A program made the position numbers and the translations under genes. Below are positions 49,232 to 62,459 of a stretch of DNA of 64,000 nt, in pieces. How positions within the stretch are numbered: the first letter of the stretch is position 1; every line of letters begins with the position of its first letter. Location of the stretch: assembly GCA_025093555.1 (NCBI GenBank), contig JAIWNF010000004.1, forward strand, positions 620,001-684,000. The letters run 5' to 3'. The notes under the pieces are model-generated. The model was not told where the DNA came from. It saw only the letters and a list, made by a program, of their open reading frames with translations, and did no database searches. Origin of the DNA: Circinella umbellata (taxonomy: Eukaryota > Mucoromycota > Mucoromycetes > Mucorales > Lichtheimiaceae).

Positions 49232-49957
49232 GAGAAGACGACGCGATTCTCTCTGTCTTAATTTTTTTAGTGATACAGCTAGTTTTAGCGGAGAGGAGAT
49301 AAACGCTTTGTTTGAGCTATTAAAACTTTATAATTTGAACCAGCCCAACTATAGGCTTAATTGAATGGCTTAAGGTGGGTTACATATATTAATAACATAT
49401 TTTATAACTTGTTGTACATATCTCAAGTAGTAGTAGTAATTTTATAATTAAGATAGCCATTTATCATAAAATATATCAATAGAATAGGCGATATAATATA
49501 CAGAATGACACGTACTTTGAGAAGGTATATTTTTTTAATTTTTAAACTATCATATATACATATAGGGTTACAAACTTATTATTATGTATGTAGTTTTTAA
49601 ATGAATATATCCATTAAATCATGCTAAAACATATAACCTGACGAGAGTTTTCAAAAAATTAAAAAGTGAACAATTAAACGTAGATAGTTTGTAAGTTTAC
49701 TATGGATAAGTTCATATATAAAGTGTATCAATTTAAGTTAATGTTTGGTTAAATAATGATAACTAGTTATATTATTCATCCAATAAACTAGTGAATTTGA
49801 TAGCTACTGCAACAGCTCTCAAAAAGGAAAGTAAGTGGCTTGGTGAACAATGCAAATTTCGGGAGTTCGGACATCATCCTGCACTCGATCCATTTTTTTT
49901 TATCGAACATAATTTTTTTTTTTCTCTTGTCTGTGTTTCTCAATTATTAAAAGAACC
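49232..49957. other. Divergent promoter between RBBP5 and TSR1
   Basis: About 725 bases between two start codons. It is AT-rich and has no extra gene. The 84-aa frame at 49791 overlaps the TSR1 start in another phase and is a shadow. Confidence 0.55.
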
Positions 49958-52143
49958 ATGGGCAGTGAACAACGACATAGGGCAGGTCGACTTCACCAAT
50001 CGAACAAACCTTTTAAATCACGTCATGCAAGTAAAAGTTCTTTAAAAGAAAAATCCAAAGGAAAAGTCAACCGAACTGCCATTAGACGTACGGGTGGTGT
50101 AAAAATTGTTGGCAAAACCGATCGTCGTCATGCTGCTAAACTTGAACAACAAAAGAAACGTGAAGAAATGACACGGATCCATCGTATTTTTGAAGGACGT
50201 CATGGTGCTCCTAAAATTGTTCCTGTTTTATCATTATGTCCTGATACTGATGTTCATGTCGCTATTGCTTCATTGTATCGTTCCATTGGTCAGGAACCAC
50301 CTACAAACCCTTATGAAAGTTCGGTTTTGAATGTCGAACGATTCAAGCAAAAATTACAATTCGTTCCTTTAAGACGTAATTTTGTTGATGTCATGGATGC
50401 TTTCAAGGTGGCGGATATGGCCATTTTATTATTATCGGCTGAAGTAGAAGTGGATCAATTTGGTATTAATTGTTTACTCGGTATTCTTAATCAAGGTCTT
50501 GTTTCCGTTACACCTGTGGTTCAGGTAAACAATATATATATATATATAGCGAGAGAGAGATATTATTATTGGAAACACTATATTTATTGTAAACGAATAT
50601 TATATATATGTATAGCATATGGATAAGATAGCACCCAAAATGCAAGTCTCAGTTAAAAAGTCTTTAGTTGCATTCAATCAACAATTTTTCCCCAGTGAAG
50701 AACATTTGTTTACTTTGGATACTGAAGCTGATTCAACTGGTGTATTAAGATACATTACTTCACAAAGACCTAAACCTTTAGCATGGCGTGATCTTCATCC
50801 TTATATGCTTGCTGACGACGTTCAATATGTTCCTTCTGATCAGGTAATAATTGAAGAATTCATATTCTAAAAAGAAAGATAGCATAAACTGATCCTATCT
50901 TTTTGGTAATGCCTGGGGGATCATTTCTTTTTTTTTTCTAGGATGTAGGTACTTTAAAAGTAACAGGTTTTGCGCGTGGTAATCCTTTTAATGCCAATAG
51001 ATTGGTTCATTTACAATCATTTGGTGATTTCCAAATCGAACAAATTACTACAGCACCCAATGACAGTAATAAAAGCAATGATATGGAAGAAGATGAACAA
51101 GTAGCAGATAAACCTGTTCCTGGAGAACAAGATGATTTGGTTGCTGAAAATGAACCTGATTTCATGGAAAATGAACAAACTTGGCCAACAGAAGAAGAAC
51201 TGGCTGCTGGTGAAGGTAAACTATATATAAAGAAAATAAAATTGAATAGTTTGGTAGATATTAACAAGAAAATATTCTACCATTTTTTAATAGAACAAAT
51301 GAGATTAATGGGACGTGAAATGGATGAAGATATGCCACGAAACAATAATGGTAAAGTGACTAAGCGTGTGCCCAAAGGTACATCTGCTTATCAAGCTGCA
51401 TGGATTGTCGATTCTGAAGATGAAGATTATAGCGAAGATGAAGATGAAGATGACGATATGGAAATGACACTTGATAATGGAGATGATCATGTTGAACCTG
51501 CTGATCTTATTTTTGGCAATAACAATAACGAGAATGACATTGATGAAGAATATGAAGAAATTGAGTTGGAAGAAAAGGGTGGTTATAAAGATGAATTAGA
51601 TCCTGAAGAAGAACGACGACAGTAAGATTTTCTTTCTTTTGTTGTTGTTGTAATAAATGATATAAATGTATATCGTTTATTGATGAGTTTATGTTTGTAT
51701 ATAAAATTTAGATTCGAAGAATACATGGCAACCCGACAAAAGGAATTTAATGAAAATACTGAATTCCCTGATGAAATCGATACGCCTATCAATTTACCCG
51801 CTCGTGAACGATTCCAAAGATATCGTGGTTTACAATCCTTCCGTACATCACCCTGGGATCCTTATGAAAATTTACCTATTGATTATGCCCGTATTTTCCA
51901 ATTTGAAAATTTCAAACGAACTAAAGCTCGTGTAGTTACACAAGCTATTGTGGGTAATGTTAAGCCAGGTACAAGAATTACATTATGGATTAAGAATGTT
52001 CCAAAGGAAGCTTATGGTGCTTATAATAAGCAACGTCCATATATTGTGTTTGGTTTGTTACAATATGAACACAAGATGTCCTTGTTGAATTTCCAAATTC
52101 AACGTGATAATGCTTATGAGGAACCTGTCAAATCAAAGGTAAA

Positions 52144-52174
<31 letters not shown>

Positions 52175-52977
52175 CAAGGATTTGTTAATGAGAACATATG
52201 GAATAAGAAAAGAACAAACGAATACTAATTACGTTTATGATGATTTATTAGGATCCTATGGTATTACATGTCGGTTTCCGACGTTACTCGGTTCGACCGA
52301 TTTATTCCCAAAATTCAAACAAGGGCACAAACCATGTACATAAATTTGAACGCTTTTTACCAATGGGAGGATCATCTATTGCAACAGTTTATGGCCCTGT
52401 CGTATTTGGCAAAGTCCCTTGTATGTTCTATAAAGAAACTGACAATGTTAATGGTAAATTTATTTAATTTTTTCTTTTTTAAAAAAAAATAATAATGATA
52501 AAACTGACAGTAAGATCTTTTTTTTTATAGAGCCTATTTTGGTATCCACAGGTACTTTTATGAACACAGATGTTAAGCGTATTGTTGCAAAGCGTATTGT
52601 TCTTAGTGGACATCCTTTCAAGATTCATAAACGATCAGCTGTTATTCGATACATGTTTTTCAATCCAGGTACATATAAAATCATTTCACCCATGAAAAAA
52701 AGTAAAGATTACTAACCTACAAATTTATTTCAAAATAGAGGATATCAATTACTTTAAACCTATCCAACTTACAACAAAATATGGTCGAGTGGGCCATATT
52801 CGAGAGTCATTGGGTACTCATGGTTATATGAAATGTATATTCGATGGATCAATAACACAACAAGATACTATATTAATGAATCTTTATAAGAGAGTATATC
52901 CTAAATGGAATACAGAATTATGGAAAGGTGCTCTTGATAGTTCAGAATATTCTTCTGATAAAATTGTTACTGATTAA
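49958..52977 (+). CDS. TSR1: TSR1, 40S ribosomal subunit assembly factor
   Basis: Eight exons (49958..50524, 50616..50843, 50942..51215, 51294..51621, 51712..52138, 52252..52453, 52531..52668, 52739..52977) encode 800 aa, close to human TSR1. The N-terminus is basic ([20 protein letters not shown]). A translational-GTPase-like fold without a P-loop follows ([39 protein letters not shown]). Acidic clusters fill the middle ([17 protein letters not shown]). The BMS1/TSR1 C-terminal domain contains [33 protein letters not shown] and [23 protein letters not shown]1 blocks early joining of subunits and translation factors during cytoplasmic maturation of pre-40S particles. Intron 5 holds a CA microsatellite. 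Confidence 0.96.
52143..52170. repeat. (CA)n microsatellite in a TSR1 intron
   Basis: A pure CA run of about 14 units lies just after the donor of the fifth TSR1 intron. Confidence 0.9.
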
Positions 52978-53312
52978 AACATCCCAGTTTTATTTTTTTT
53001 TATTTATACATTTATACATATACTTTCACATCCCCTTTCAAGTTGTAGTTCTTTCTTCTTCTTCTTCTCCTTTTTTTCGTCATTTGTAGAGTTAAAATAA
53101 ATAATCTTTTCTATTCATATTAATTATCATAAAAAGAAGTAAAAAGAAGGAATTCACATGACTTTTGGAGCTGTCAGCAAAAATAAAAACAATCCCAGTT
53201 TAAGGAAGAAATGCGGAGGCAAATGACGAATCAAAATAACTTTTTTTTTTACTTTTTGTCAGACTTGTCTTTCCTTCATATATTGTCATAGAAATATCAA
53301 TAACAAATAATA
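52978..53312. other. Intergenic between TSR1 and HEM12
   Basis: About 335 bases between two plus-strand genes. It has a CTT-repeat patch near 53052-53070 and A/T tracts. No gene was found. Confidence 0.6.
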
Positions 53313-54686
53313 ATGTCAACAGAAGCTAACTTTCCTCCATTAAAAAACGACTTGTTATTACGTGCAGCACGGGGTACTTAAACTATTTTTATTATTTTAT
53401 TATTTTTTATTATCGTATAAAAAAAAAGGACACCATTAGATCTAAATGCTTATTAGGAGAAAAGGTGGAACGCACCCCTATTTGGATCATGCGTCAAGCT
53501 GGTCGCTACTTACCAGGTAAGCATCTTTTTTGACAAAGACGCGTCTGTTTTATAGTACTATTATTTTATTTAAATTATATACTCATTCATAATATTCATT
53601 ATTCAGAGTTCCATGAAATACGAAAGAATCACAGTTTCTTTGAAATTTGTCGAACTCCTGAATTAGCTTGCGAGTTGACCCTTCAACCTATTCGTCGCTA
53701 TGGTCCTTTACTCGACGGTTCAATTATCTTTTCGGATATTCTTGTTATTCCTCAAGCTCTTGGTTTGGAAGTAGAAATGATTACTGGTCGAGGCCCAGTA
53801 TTCAATGACCCTCTTGTAACACCTGAAGACTTGTCCCGTTTAAAAACAGAAGTAGATGTTGACAAGGAATTGGGATATGTCTATGATGCTATTACATTAA
53901 CACGTCATAAATTGGAAGGTCGCGTTCCTTTGTTCGGATTTATTGGCGCTCCTTGGACTTTAATGGCTTATATGATTGAAGGAGGTGGTAGTAAGACTTT
54001 ATCCAAGGCCAAGAGTTGGCTTTGGAAATATCCTACTGAAACACATGGTTTGTTACAAAAGATTACAGATGTTTCTGTTGATTTTTTGGTGGGTCAAGTA
54101 CGAGCTGGTGCACAGGTAATTAATATTTTTTATATAGTATAAGGAGGAATGGTTGAATAAATGTATTTTCTTTTAGAAAAAAAGTGGATTGACATTGTAT
54201 ATCTTAAAATTTCAATAGTTGCTTCAAGTATTTGATTCATGGGCCGGTGAATTGAGTCCCCATGATTTCAATAAATATTCTCTTCCCTATATTAAACAAA
54301 TTTCTACCAAGGTTCGACAACGTTTGGCTGAATCTAATTTACCTGATGTCCCCATGGTTATCTTCGCAAAGGGAGCATGGTATGCTTTAGAAGATCTTAC
54401 CGATATTGGTTATGATGTTGTATCATTGGATTGGACTATTGATCCCGAATATGCTCGTAAAGTAACTCAAGATAAGGTTGTTTTGCAAGGTAATATGGAT
54501 CCTTCGGTTCTTTATGGTGGCGAAGAAGCTATTCGTGAAACTGCTACTCGTATGGTACATGCTTTTGGTAAAGATGGAAAACATATTGCCAATTTGGGTC
54601 ATGGTATTTTACCCACCGTAGATCCTGAAGCTTTGAAGGTTTATTTGGAAACTATTCAAAAGGTTTCTGCCGAAATCAAAAAATAA
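53313..54686 (+). CDS. HEM12: Uroporphyrinogen decarboxylase
   Basis: Four exons (53313..53373, 53457..53516, 53607..54115, 54219..54686) encode 365 aa, the normal length. Family landmarks are PIWIMRQAGRYLPEFHEIR with the substrate-binding Arg residues, IIFSDILVIPQALGLEVE with the key Asp, FGFIGAPWTLMAYMIEGGGSK, QVFDSWAGELSP, VPMVIFAKGA and NLGHGILPTVDPE with the conserved His. The enzyme removes four carboxyl groups from uroporphyrinogen III to give coproporphyrinogen III in cytosolic haem synthesis. The first two exons are short (61 and 60 nt). No residue of the active site appears lost. Confidence 0.97.
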
Positions 54687-54943
54687 AAATGAAAACCAAC
54701 TTGTATAAAATCTCAGAAGAGAAATAGGTGGTAGGAAAGTTGAAAAAGATGTAAAAAAAAATTATGTTCTGTTTTTATATATAAATATATCAATTATATA
54801 AAAGAAAAGAAAAATAACTTTTGTACGATTATACGTATCTGAATGGTATATATACATATATATGTTTAATTTTATTATAGTACAAGTTGATAATATATTA
54901 CATTGTTATAATAAGGCACAGAGTTGTTACACTATATTTATAT

Positions 54944-57900
54944 CTATACCACCTGAATAACATTTGATGTCCATTCTTCCCAATCATTCTTATCATTTGG
55001 ATCCCCCAATAGTTTAAGAGCTTGAACAACAATTTGATATTTTCCAGGCTTGACTTCATGTTTTGCTGGAACCGATAATGTTCTTTCTAGGGTAGAAGGA
55101 GGAAGTGTCTCATAATAAGAGCCATCCCATGTGTCAGATGCAGTGAGAAATTCGGAACCATCATCACGAGACGTATATTTCATAGGCTTCAAAGCATAAC
55201 CCAATTCCATTTTAGTGTCATAATCATAAAGTCGGAATACAACAAGTCTGGTTGGCGTGATAAAGCTTAAACCAATCACAAACCATGTGGACTCATTATT
55301 GCGATCAAACGTATAAAGTTCGTCTAAATCATATATACGATCCGCATCAAGACAATTGAGTTCCATGTCAAAGATAGGTAATTCGCGTTGGTTTCCAGCA
55401 ATCCCAATATAGGGAACAGTCATATCCTTGTGACTATTGGGTAACTTGCTTTTGAATTCAATGAAACCGCTGTACATGATATGAAGTTTTGGATCTGTTT
55501 CGGGTGGTGTAACTGTGACCTGGACTTCAGTACTTGACCCAGGTGATATCTTGATGGTTTTGCGGGAGAAGCGGAGATGTGCAGTGCCATTAGCAGTGTA
55601 CTGGGGAGGTGAATTGTATTCATACGTTGAAGTATCGCTAGTATGATTATATGGGTCGATCGAAATACTAACGTGATTAACGATTTCGTACCAAGCAATA
55701 GAATCCCCATTGTTGAAAATGGTGAGGGTTTGAGTCCGGTTCAAATTGGCTGTATCATTGAAACTGATGCTACCAGGTGAGATATGTGATGTTTGATGAA
55801 TTGCATCGTATACTATACAAATAGAGATCATTGGAAATAAACACTATTAGACCACATACATCCTCATGGTGCGCGTATCGATTGGAGATAATATATTCTC
55901 TTATTTACCTTGGACAAGACCGGCACCTTGACGATAAGCGGAAATGAAAATACTGGGATCAGAAGCAGATGCTTTATAAGCATAATTTTGGAATTGTTCA
56001 AGCATGTATGCTGGGGTCTGCTCTTGTTGCTTATCTTTCAATGCTTTTAAATATAGCGCGAAAGTGCCTGAAACGTAGGGAGCTGCCATAGACGTGCCGT
56101 CCATAATTTTCCAAGAGCCATAGGCGCGTGGATATGTTGAATAAACCCTGCCTAAATAAAGGATGCCCCAAGATAATAATGATTAATAATGGATCACACA
56201 AAAGAAAACAAATATTCTAGTCTACTTTGGAATTTTCTTTTATGTTTATAATTACCACCAATGCCTGCAATATTGGGTTTAAAATCATTTTCGTTAGTAG
56301 GGCCAATGCTTGAAAAACCCGAAACAAGTTTAGCACCTTCAACAGGTACAACGCGTCCACTGACTGTAATTTGTTTAACACCGGACTCATCTTCTTTAAT
56401 CGCCTTAACAAGAGCAGTACCATTAGTGCCAGAAAGACCAACAACAGGAACAGTAGCATTATTCGTCTGAAGTGAGAAAATATTAGGGATGTCATCGTTA
56501 TTATAAACTAAGACACCAATAGCGCCTGAATGTTCCAAGTTTTGAACCTTAATATCGAATGTACAACCACCACGTTGAACGATTGCCAATTTCCCTGTGA
56601 CATTCTCGGAAATATTTGCAAGTTCACAGGCATCAGATTCACCACCGGTGTGTTTGTCACCAAGAACGAGATCAGCACCGTTAGGAAGCGGGCCCAAATC
56701 TTTGTTAATGGATACATCTATCATAATAAATTTATATTTATATTATTGTTGTGGTGAGTATTCATTTATAATAAAAACTAATTGGATATATGATACAAAT
56801 AATTTGGCAAATGTCAACATACCAAAAGCATCTTCAATACCATTGACTAAAATGGTGTCCTGCAGCGTATATTCGTTGTTAAAAGATGCGACAGAAATAA
56901 CACCTTTACCAACACTTGGGGCATTAGTAGTAAAGACACCACTTAAACCTTGATTACCGCCAGCAACGATAACTATAGATAGATAGATAGATAGATGGAT
57001 GAATAGTAGAGTGTTAACAACAATCAGTTGACTTTTCATATTCTTGATTTAAGTTTAAAACATACTAAAATTAACAAAGAAAAACAAAGCATACCAATAA
57101 CACCTGCAGAAAAAAGACGCTCGGCGGCAACCGCAGCAACCGTTTCTGACCAGTCCCTAGGATCACCGAGACTCATGGAGATAATGTCTGCACCAGCTTC
57201 ATGGGCAGCAAACATACCAGCAACAAAAATTTCGTCGTTTCCTTTGCCAGAACAATCCAGTACACGCCACACACCCAAAGTTGCATCAGGTGCAACGCCT
57301 GTGTAGTTCTATTATTAATTAAGATAAAGGTTATTAATAATACTTGTCGACACTGTATCTAAAGACTGATTAAATAAAAAAAAGGACGTAGTATATACCT
57401 CTGATTTAGCACCAATAATCCCAGTAACATGTGTACCGTGACCTACAATGATAAAAATTTAGTATATAAAAAAAAGAGATCAGCGATAATAATAATAATG
57501 ATAATAATAAAAGGATGTCATAGTGAAAATGTAATACATGGCTTTTTAATATTTTTACAATAATACTATACCTGCTGTATAACCATGTTTGTAACAATCA
57601 TCAATAGGGTCATCATCATATTTACTGTCTGAGGTACCATCTTCATTAAGTGTCACGACAGGAACACCTACAAAATCGCCACCATAACGAATTTTGTAAC
57701 CAGGACCAAATCCTCCACCTAAAGCAGGATGCAAATAATCGACACCTAACAATAAGAATGATAAACAGTATTACTATTATAATTACGTTTTATAAAGCTC
57801 TCCGTTCTTTCTTCATGAGCAGAAAATAATAATTGCTAATATTACCATCATCAAGAATAGCAATAAAAATATCAGCTCCAGTATTATTATATTCTTTATG

Positions 57901-58392
57901 CATACGATCTACTTGAGTCATAGCATGGGCCATTAATAAATTTGCATTTTCGATTTCTGGAGAATTATGTAAAACTTCGTTGGGAACAGCGGGAACCGCG
58001 GCAGTAACAACACCAGATTTTCTAGGGGGATTGACAGTCGAATGAAGAGGATGAATATCAGTAATTAAACCAGTGTCAACAGCAGCTCGAATAATCGAAT
58101 CATGTAATTCTTCTTTGGTAACATCCATTTGAAGAGTCGCGGCACGCATCAATTTATGATCAAGGACACGAGGAGTAGCTAGATTAACACCTGGGAACTT
58201 CTCTTGCAAATGTTCTAATAAAATTTTGGAATCACGATGAGCGTCTGCATCGGAAGCAAGATGATCGAATTCGACCATGTAGCGACCGCGCAAACGTTGA
58301 GGACGGTTGGCAAGTACATTATTGGGCAATCCAATAAGTAGAAAGACAGTAGTTATCCATAACCATGAAAGACGAATGTAATTTAAATACAT
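54944..58392 (-). CDS. Secreted subtilisin-like serine protease (S8) with PA domain, copy 1
   Basis: Eight exons (54944..55812, 55909..56151, 56256..56717, 56823..56972, 57095..57308, 57399..57442, 57572..57745, 57846..58392) encode 900 aa. There is a signal peptide (WLWITTVFLLIGLPNNVLA) and an I9-type propeptide (RYMVEFDHLASDADAH). The catalytic triad is ILDDGVDYLHP (Asp), GHGTHVTGI (His) and DGTSMAAPYVSGTFA (Ser). A PA domain is inserted between His and Ser (LAIVQRGGCTFDIKVQNLE). The C-terminal 290 residues form an Fn3-like region (TLTIFNNGDSIAWYEI). It should digest protein outside the cell. A partial, nearly identical gene lies at 62460-64000. The propeptide and all catalytic residues are intact. 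Confidence 0.95.
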
Positions 58393-60926
58393 AATCTTTT
58401 GTTTGTTTAAAACACAGTAGTAAATAGATAGATAGTAATTATAAGTAATAAAGAAGTAGAAGGCAGTGAGAACTATTTTGAAATCAGATCGATTTGTCTC
58501 CTCTACTAAGGTTATATATACTTATTGGATTTGGGCTTAGCATTCTTAAATAATACTGCCTACGTACGATATACATTAAGTTACATTGAGCGCGATTTGG
58601 TGTGGCTAAGTACTGAGGTATTATAACATAGATATATGATCTAAGAATGAAATGCGGACTTGGATTACATTATAGTTTCAAAAGTGAAGTATTGACTACC
58701 CAAAAACAAAATGTTTATAGAACTGCGTCAAAATAAACCATTTCTGCTAAAGGATTACGCATATTATGTGGTAAAACAGTTAAGAACCGGTCAGCTTACC
58801 TATATTGTTATTTGGCTTTTTTTTCTACGTATTGTTTTCTCTATAATATTACATTAATGAATTTCATGTAATTCCTTGCGTATTTTTTCTAGATAATGAA
58901 TGACATAGTATTATTATTGAGTCAGTTGCTAAGTTTAACAATTAAAGCATTAAAAGCCCCAAAAATCCTAAAAAGAGAATTACATTGTTAAATCGCTAGT
59001 AATAGAAAAACCTCAACACTTCAGTTCTTTCTAAATCGTATGGTGTCACCCTATCCAAGACCGCGCATTTTTTTGTGTGCTCTTTTGCAGTTCTATGACG
59101 CCATATAGTTTAAGTCTTAACTAGATGTAATAAATGGCGTTTATTTTTACTGCTACGTACGTGCTACTTATTTCTTTCTATTACTACTATCGTGTAAATG
59201 AATCAACTTGTTGATCAAAGACCAGTGATTACTTATTAAATCTTACTTGATCGTTTTAAATAATAGTTGATGGGTATTGAGGTACCATCCTTTTATTAAT
59301 TACTTTTTTTTTTCCTTTTTGTATATCTTATGTTTTTGCAGGGTTATTAAAATACTAGAAAGCGGGAGGCTTTGTACTCTAGTCTTTGAGTTCTCTGAAT
59401 CGTCGTCTGTATCACATATCACTAAAGAGAACATGGCGGTGTGGTTGACGAAAAAGGGAATAGTTTATTTTTATTACTATAAACAGTTTCAGTCTTCCGT
59501 CGTTCCGATAATACCAAGGCAGATAATGCAAATTTTTGAATAGTAGGGCTAGCTCAATGCTATAATCCCTAATGTTCTTTATTTATTTATTTTTCATTAT
59601 TTATAACTAAGATTAACACTGACATTGTATGCAAGAGTTACATCTTGTTTCACTGGGCTATTTGATACACAAATATGTAGACGAGTATTCACGGCGCAAA
59701 AAAAAATCAAGTTGAGTAATTACTCCGCTAACATCAGTGGTTGATTAATGGTATTGTTCATTTATTCGACAGTATGTCGCGGTCATTTGATATTCTTTTT
59801 TTGTATAAATTATAAGTTGCTTAACAAGTATGCTTCAACAAGAAGAAAGGTTCTACCGACTGACTAATCTTGTGCTATTTATAAATATACGTATGCATAC
59901 ATGTTTATTTTTAATATTGAAAGTAACAACGAAACGAGTGTACTACCATCATCAATCATCCACATTCCATTTTACGAAAAAAAAGATCAGTATAATTTCC
60001 TGGGTAGGTTTGTATTTGGTGCTATTAATATATACCATAATTATACACGTAGAGAACTTATAAATCATAGCATAAAAAAATGTAATGCTCATTTAGTAAC
60101 AAAAAGTTATTGATACTGCTTGTGCGATCGACGACAAATCTTTGAATTTCCATGTCTGTGTTACTGCCGATTTTCGGAACTATACAAAGCTTTTTTTAAA
60201 CTAGTGGGAATAAAGGATTCAACAATAATAGATTTCTACCCCGTCTCCAAGAAGCTTGAGAGCAAAAAGTAATAAAGTTACGTATACTAGCCACAATAAT
60301 GAGGCTTATATCTATTGTATCCATTAGCTTCTGTATGTTTGTAATTCTCTTCGGCTGCTTATCAGACAATACACCACGCGATTAAAATCACTGATAGCTA
60401 CGGATCATCTAGAAAAATCTATTTTCTCTGAAAATCTTTTATATAAAGCTTGTTCTAAAACGTTTATTTTCTAAACTAAATGGTTTATCATGTCTACTTA
60501 TTTTGTTCCTGTCATATAAAAATGCATGACGGGTTGGTAAAAGGTATATCTATAAAAACTCTGATAATCTTTGTAATCTATTATGCTGCTGTGTTTTCGT
60601 GTTTGCAATTACAGAAAATATAAACCATTATTTCTCTGAGCTTTGCAATTTTGATGACAATTCCAAAAATACCACGTACAAACTTTTAATGCAGTACTTG
60701 TAAGGGTTCAAAGCAAAACACGAAAAAGATAACTACGTAACCTAATAAAATGCTTAGCAAACAAAGCAAAAAAAAAAAAGTAGACAATGGGAACGTGGAA
60801 AAAGAAATCTTCATATAAAACGATGGCGACTTGAATCATTGATGTAACACAAATATGTAAACTACAAAAACTTTTACGCGTGCATTTTCTTTAAGAAAGC
60901 ATATGATAGTTTAGCGTCTTTTTTTT
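58393..60926. other. Intergenic region between the subtilase copies, left part
   Basis: About 2.5 kb with no supported gene. The first few hundred bases should be the promoter of subtilase copy 1. The frames at 59277 and 59830 have no family match and poor coding character. Confidence 0.5.
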
Positions 60927-61905
60927 TTGCTTGGTTACGTACTGACTCTTTATTACTTCGGTGCCAGTAACAGAAACAATCGTGCTTCTATGGAAACGAA
61001 TCAGAACACGCAGCCAAGTCTTGGTCTTGCCGATATGGATCATATATTTAAATCAAATGCTACTTTCTTCAAAGCTTGTCAGAACAATGATTTAGATATT
61101 AGATTGTATAAAACAGACGAGCTCGTTGAATGGTCTCAAGCACACGATGGAACATGATAATACTGTTTGTGGTACCAGTGCTGACAATTTTCATGGATTA
61201 TTCTTATCATGATTCGGTTGAAAATACCGGAAACAGTGTCGCGCCTGTTAGCAAGAAACTATATATTAAAATGTTGCGTAGGATGAACTATCAACGGATG
61301 GTTTCGATAATATGGTCAAATTGTTGATGCATACATTCATGGCGCGCATCAACCACTCTACGAACATAATCAAGCAAAATCACTTTTGGTAAAAGAAGAC
61401 TATTATGTTTGTTCAAGTAAATATGACATATGCTGTAGTAGATGTATAATCTATATGTTTTCTAACGAACGGATACGATGTAAATTTAGATTTTATAAAA
61501 AGTTACGATTCAAAATCAAAAATGCAAAAGAAATGGCAGTGGAAACCAAAACTGCATTCTTTCATTATACAACTAATCATGATAGTGATGATGCTTTAGT
61601 TAGTATTAAAATATCAAAGTATTACGTGCAAAACAAGAAGGACAAAAAAAGGTTAGCAACACAAATGGTAATAACGGAAAAGATAATAACAAAAAGACTG
61701 GTAACAGGTACACAGCAAGTCTCTCTAAGATAATGAGAAAAGGTAGTAAAAAGTGTATCAAAACGGTAATAGCAATATAAACAAAGTTCGTCTGCTAAGA
61801 AACGTGTTCCTCTCAAAGGAAAAAAACCGATAAATCAACTGATAATGCTAAAAAAGCGGCCAGTAATTCGAGATCTAGAAAAGAAAAAGTAGCATAGTTA
61901 GAGCT
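60927..61905 (+). pseudogene. Decayed gene of unknown family
   Basis: Protein-like pieces occur on the plus strand in shifting frames. The first contains SMETNQNTQPSLGLADMDHI and NDLDIRLYKTDELVEWSQAH and reaches a stop at 61157. A later piece runs through AYIHGAHQPLYEHNQAKSLL, KEMAVETKTAFFHYTTNH and KKDKKRLATQMVITEK. The end is a basic block (KGKKTDKSTDNAKKAA, then SRSRKEKVA before TAG near 61897). Between the first and second pieces several stops break every frame, and I found no intron that would remove them. It could be the remnant of a mobile-element or multicopy gene. I do not recognise the family. Confidence 0.45.
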
Positions 61906-62459
61906 GCTTAAAGTAGTAGTACAAATATTTGATCTGTTTAGTTTTGGGAGCTATATGATGTGGTAATAAAGATTTATAAACAAATACAACTAAATGAATT
62001 ATTTAGAAGAATATAACGGCATTTATATGTCATATTGGATTGGTTTATTTCTATTTTATGTAATGAAAACAGTCATATAAAATCTATGGAATATCTACTG
62101 AAAAAGTCAGAAAATCTTTGATAATCTACAGCTAATCTACGAAAAATCACTTTGTTTTTTTATCATTAGCATCCAACAATAAAATCTAATCTTAGTTTCG
62201 GCAATCTATAATATCCATTTTAATACTTCATTTATTGTTATTATTGTTCATATGAAAGTAAAAGAAAATATGACAAGAGAGTTTTAAAATGGACGTAACA
62301 ATACTATAAATATATCAATAAAATAAAATAAAAGAAAAATAATTTTTGTACGATTATACATGAATGATATATATACATATACATATATATGTTTGATATT
62401 GTTATAGTACAAGTTGATAATATAGTACATTGTTATAATAAGGCACACTATATTTACAT
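61906..62459. other. 3' flank of subtilase copy 2
   Basis: About 550 bases. From about 62310 rightward the sequence is clearly homologous to the 3' flank of copy 1 (54780-54943), including a TATATACATATATATG run and TAGTACAAGTTGATAATAT. The left edge of the duplication lies near 62310. Confidence 0.65.

Noticed and set aside
59277..60113. Frames between the two subtilases
   Set aside because: Phe/Tyr/Ile-rich, no codon preference, no splice structure and no similarity to the proteases on either side.
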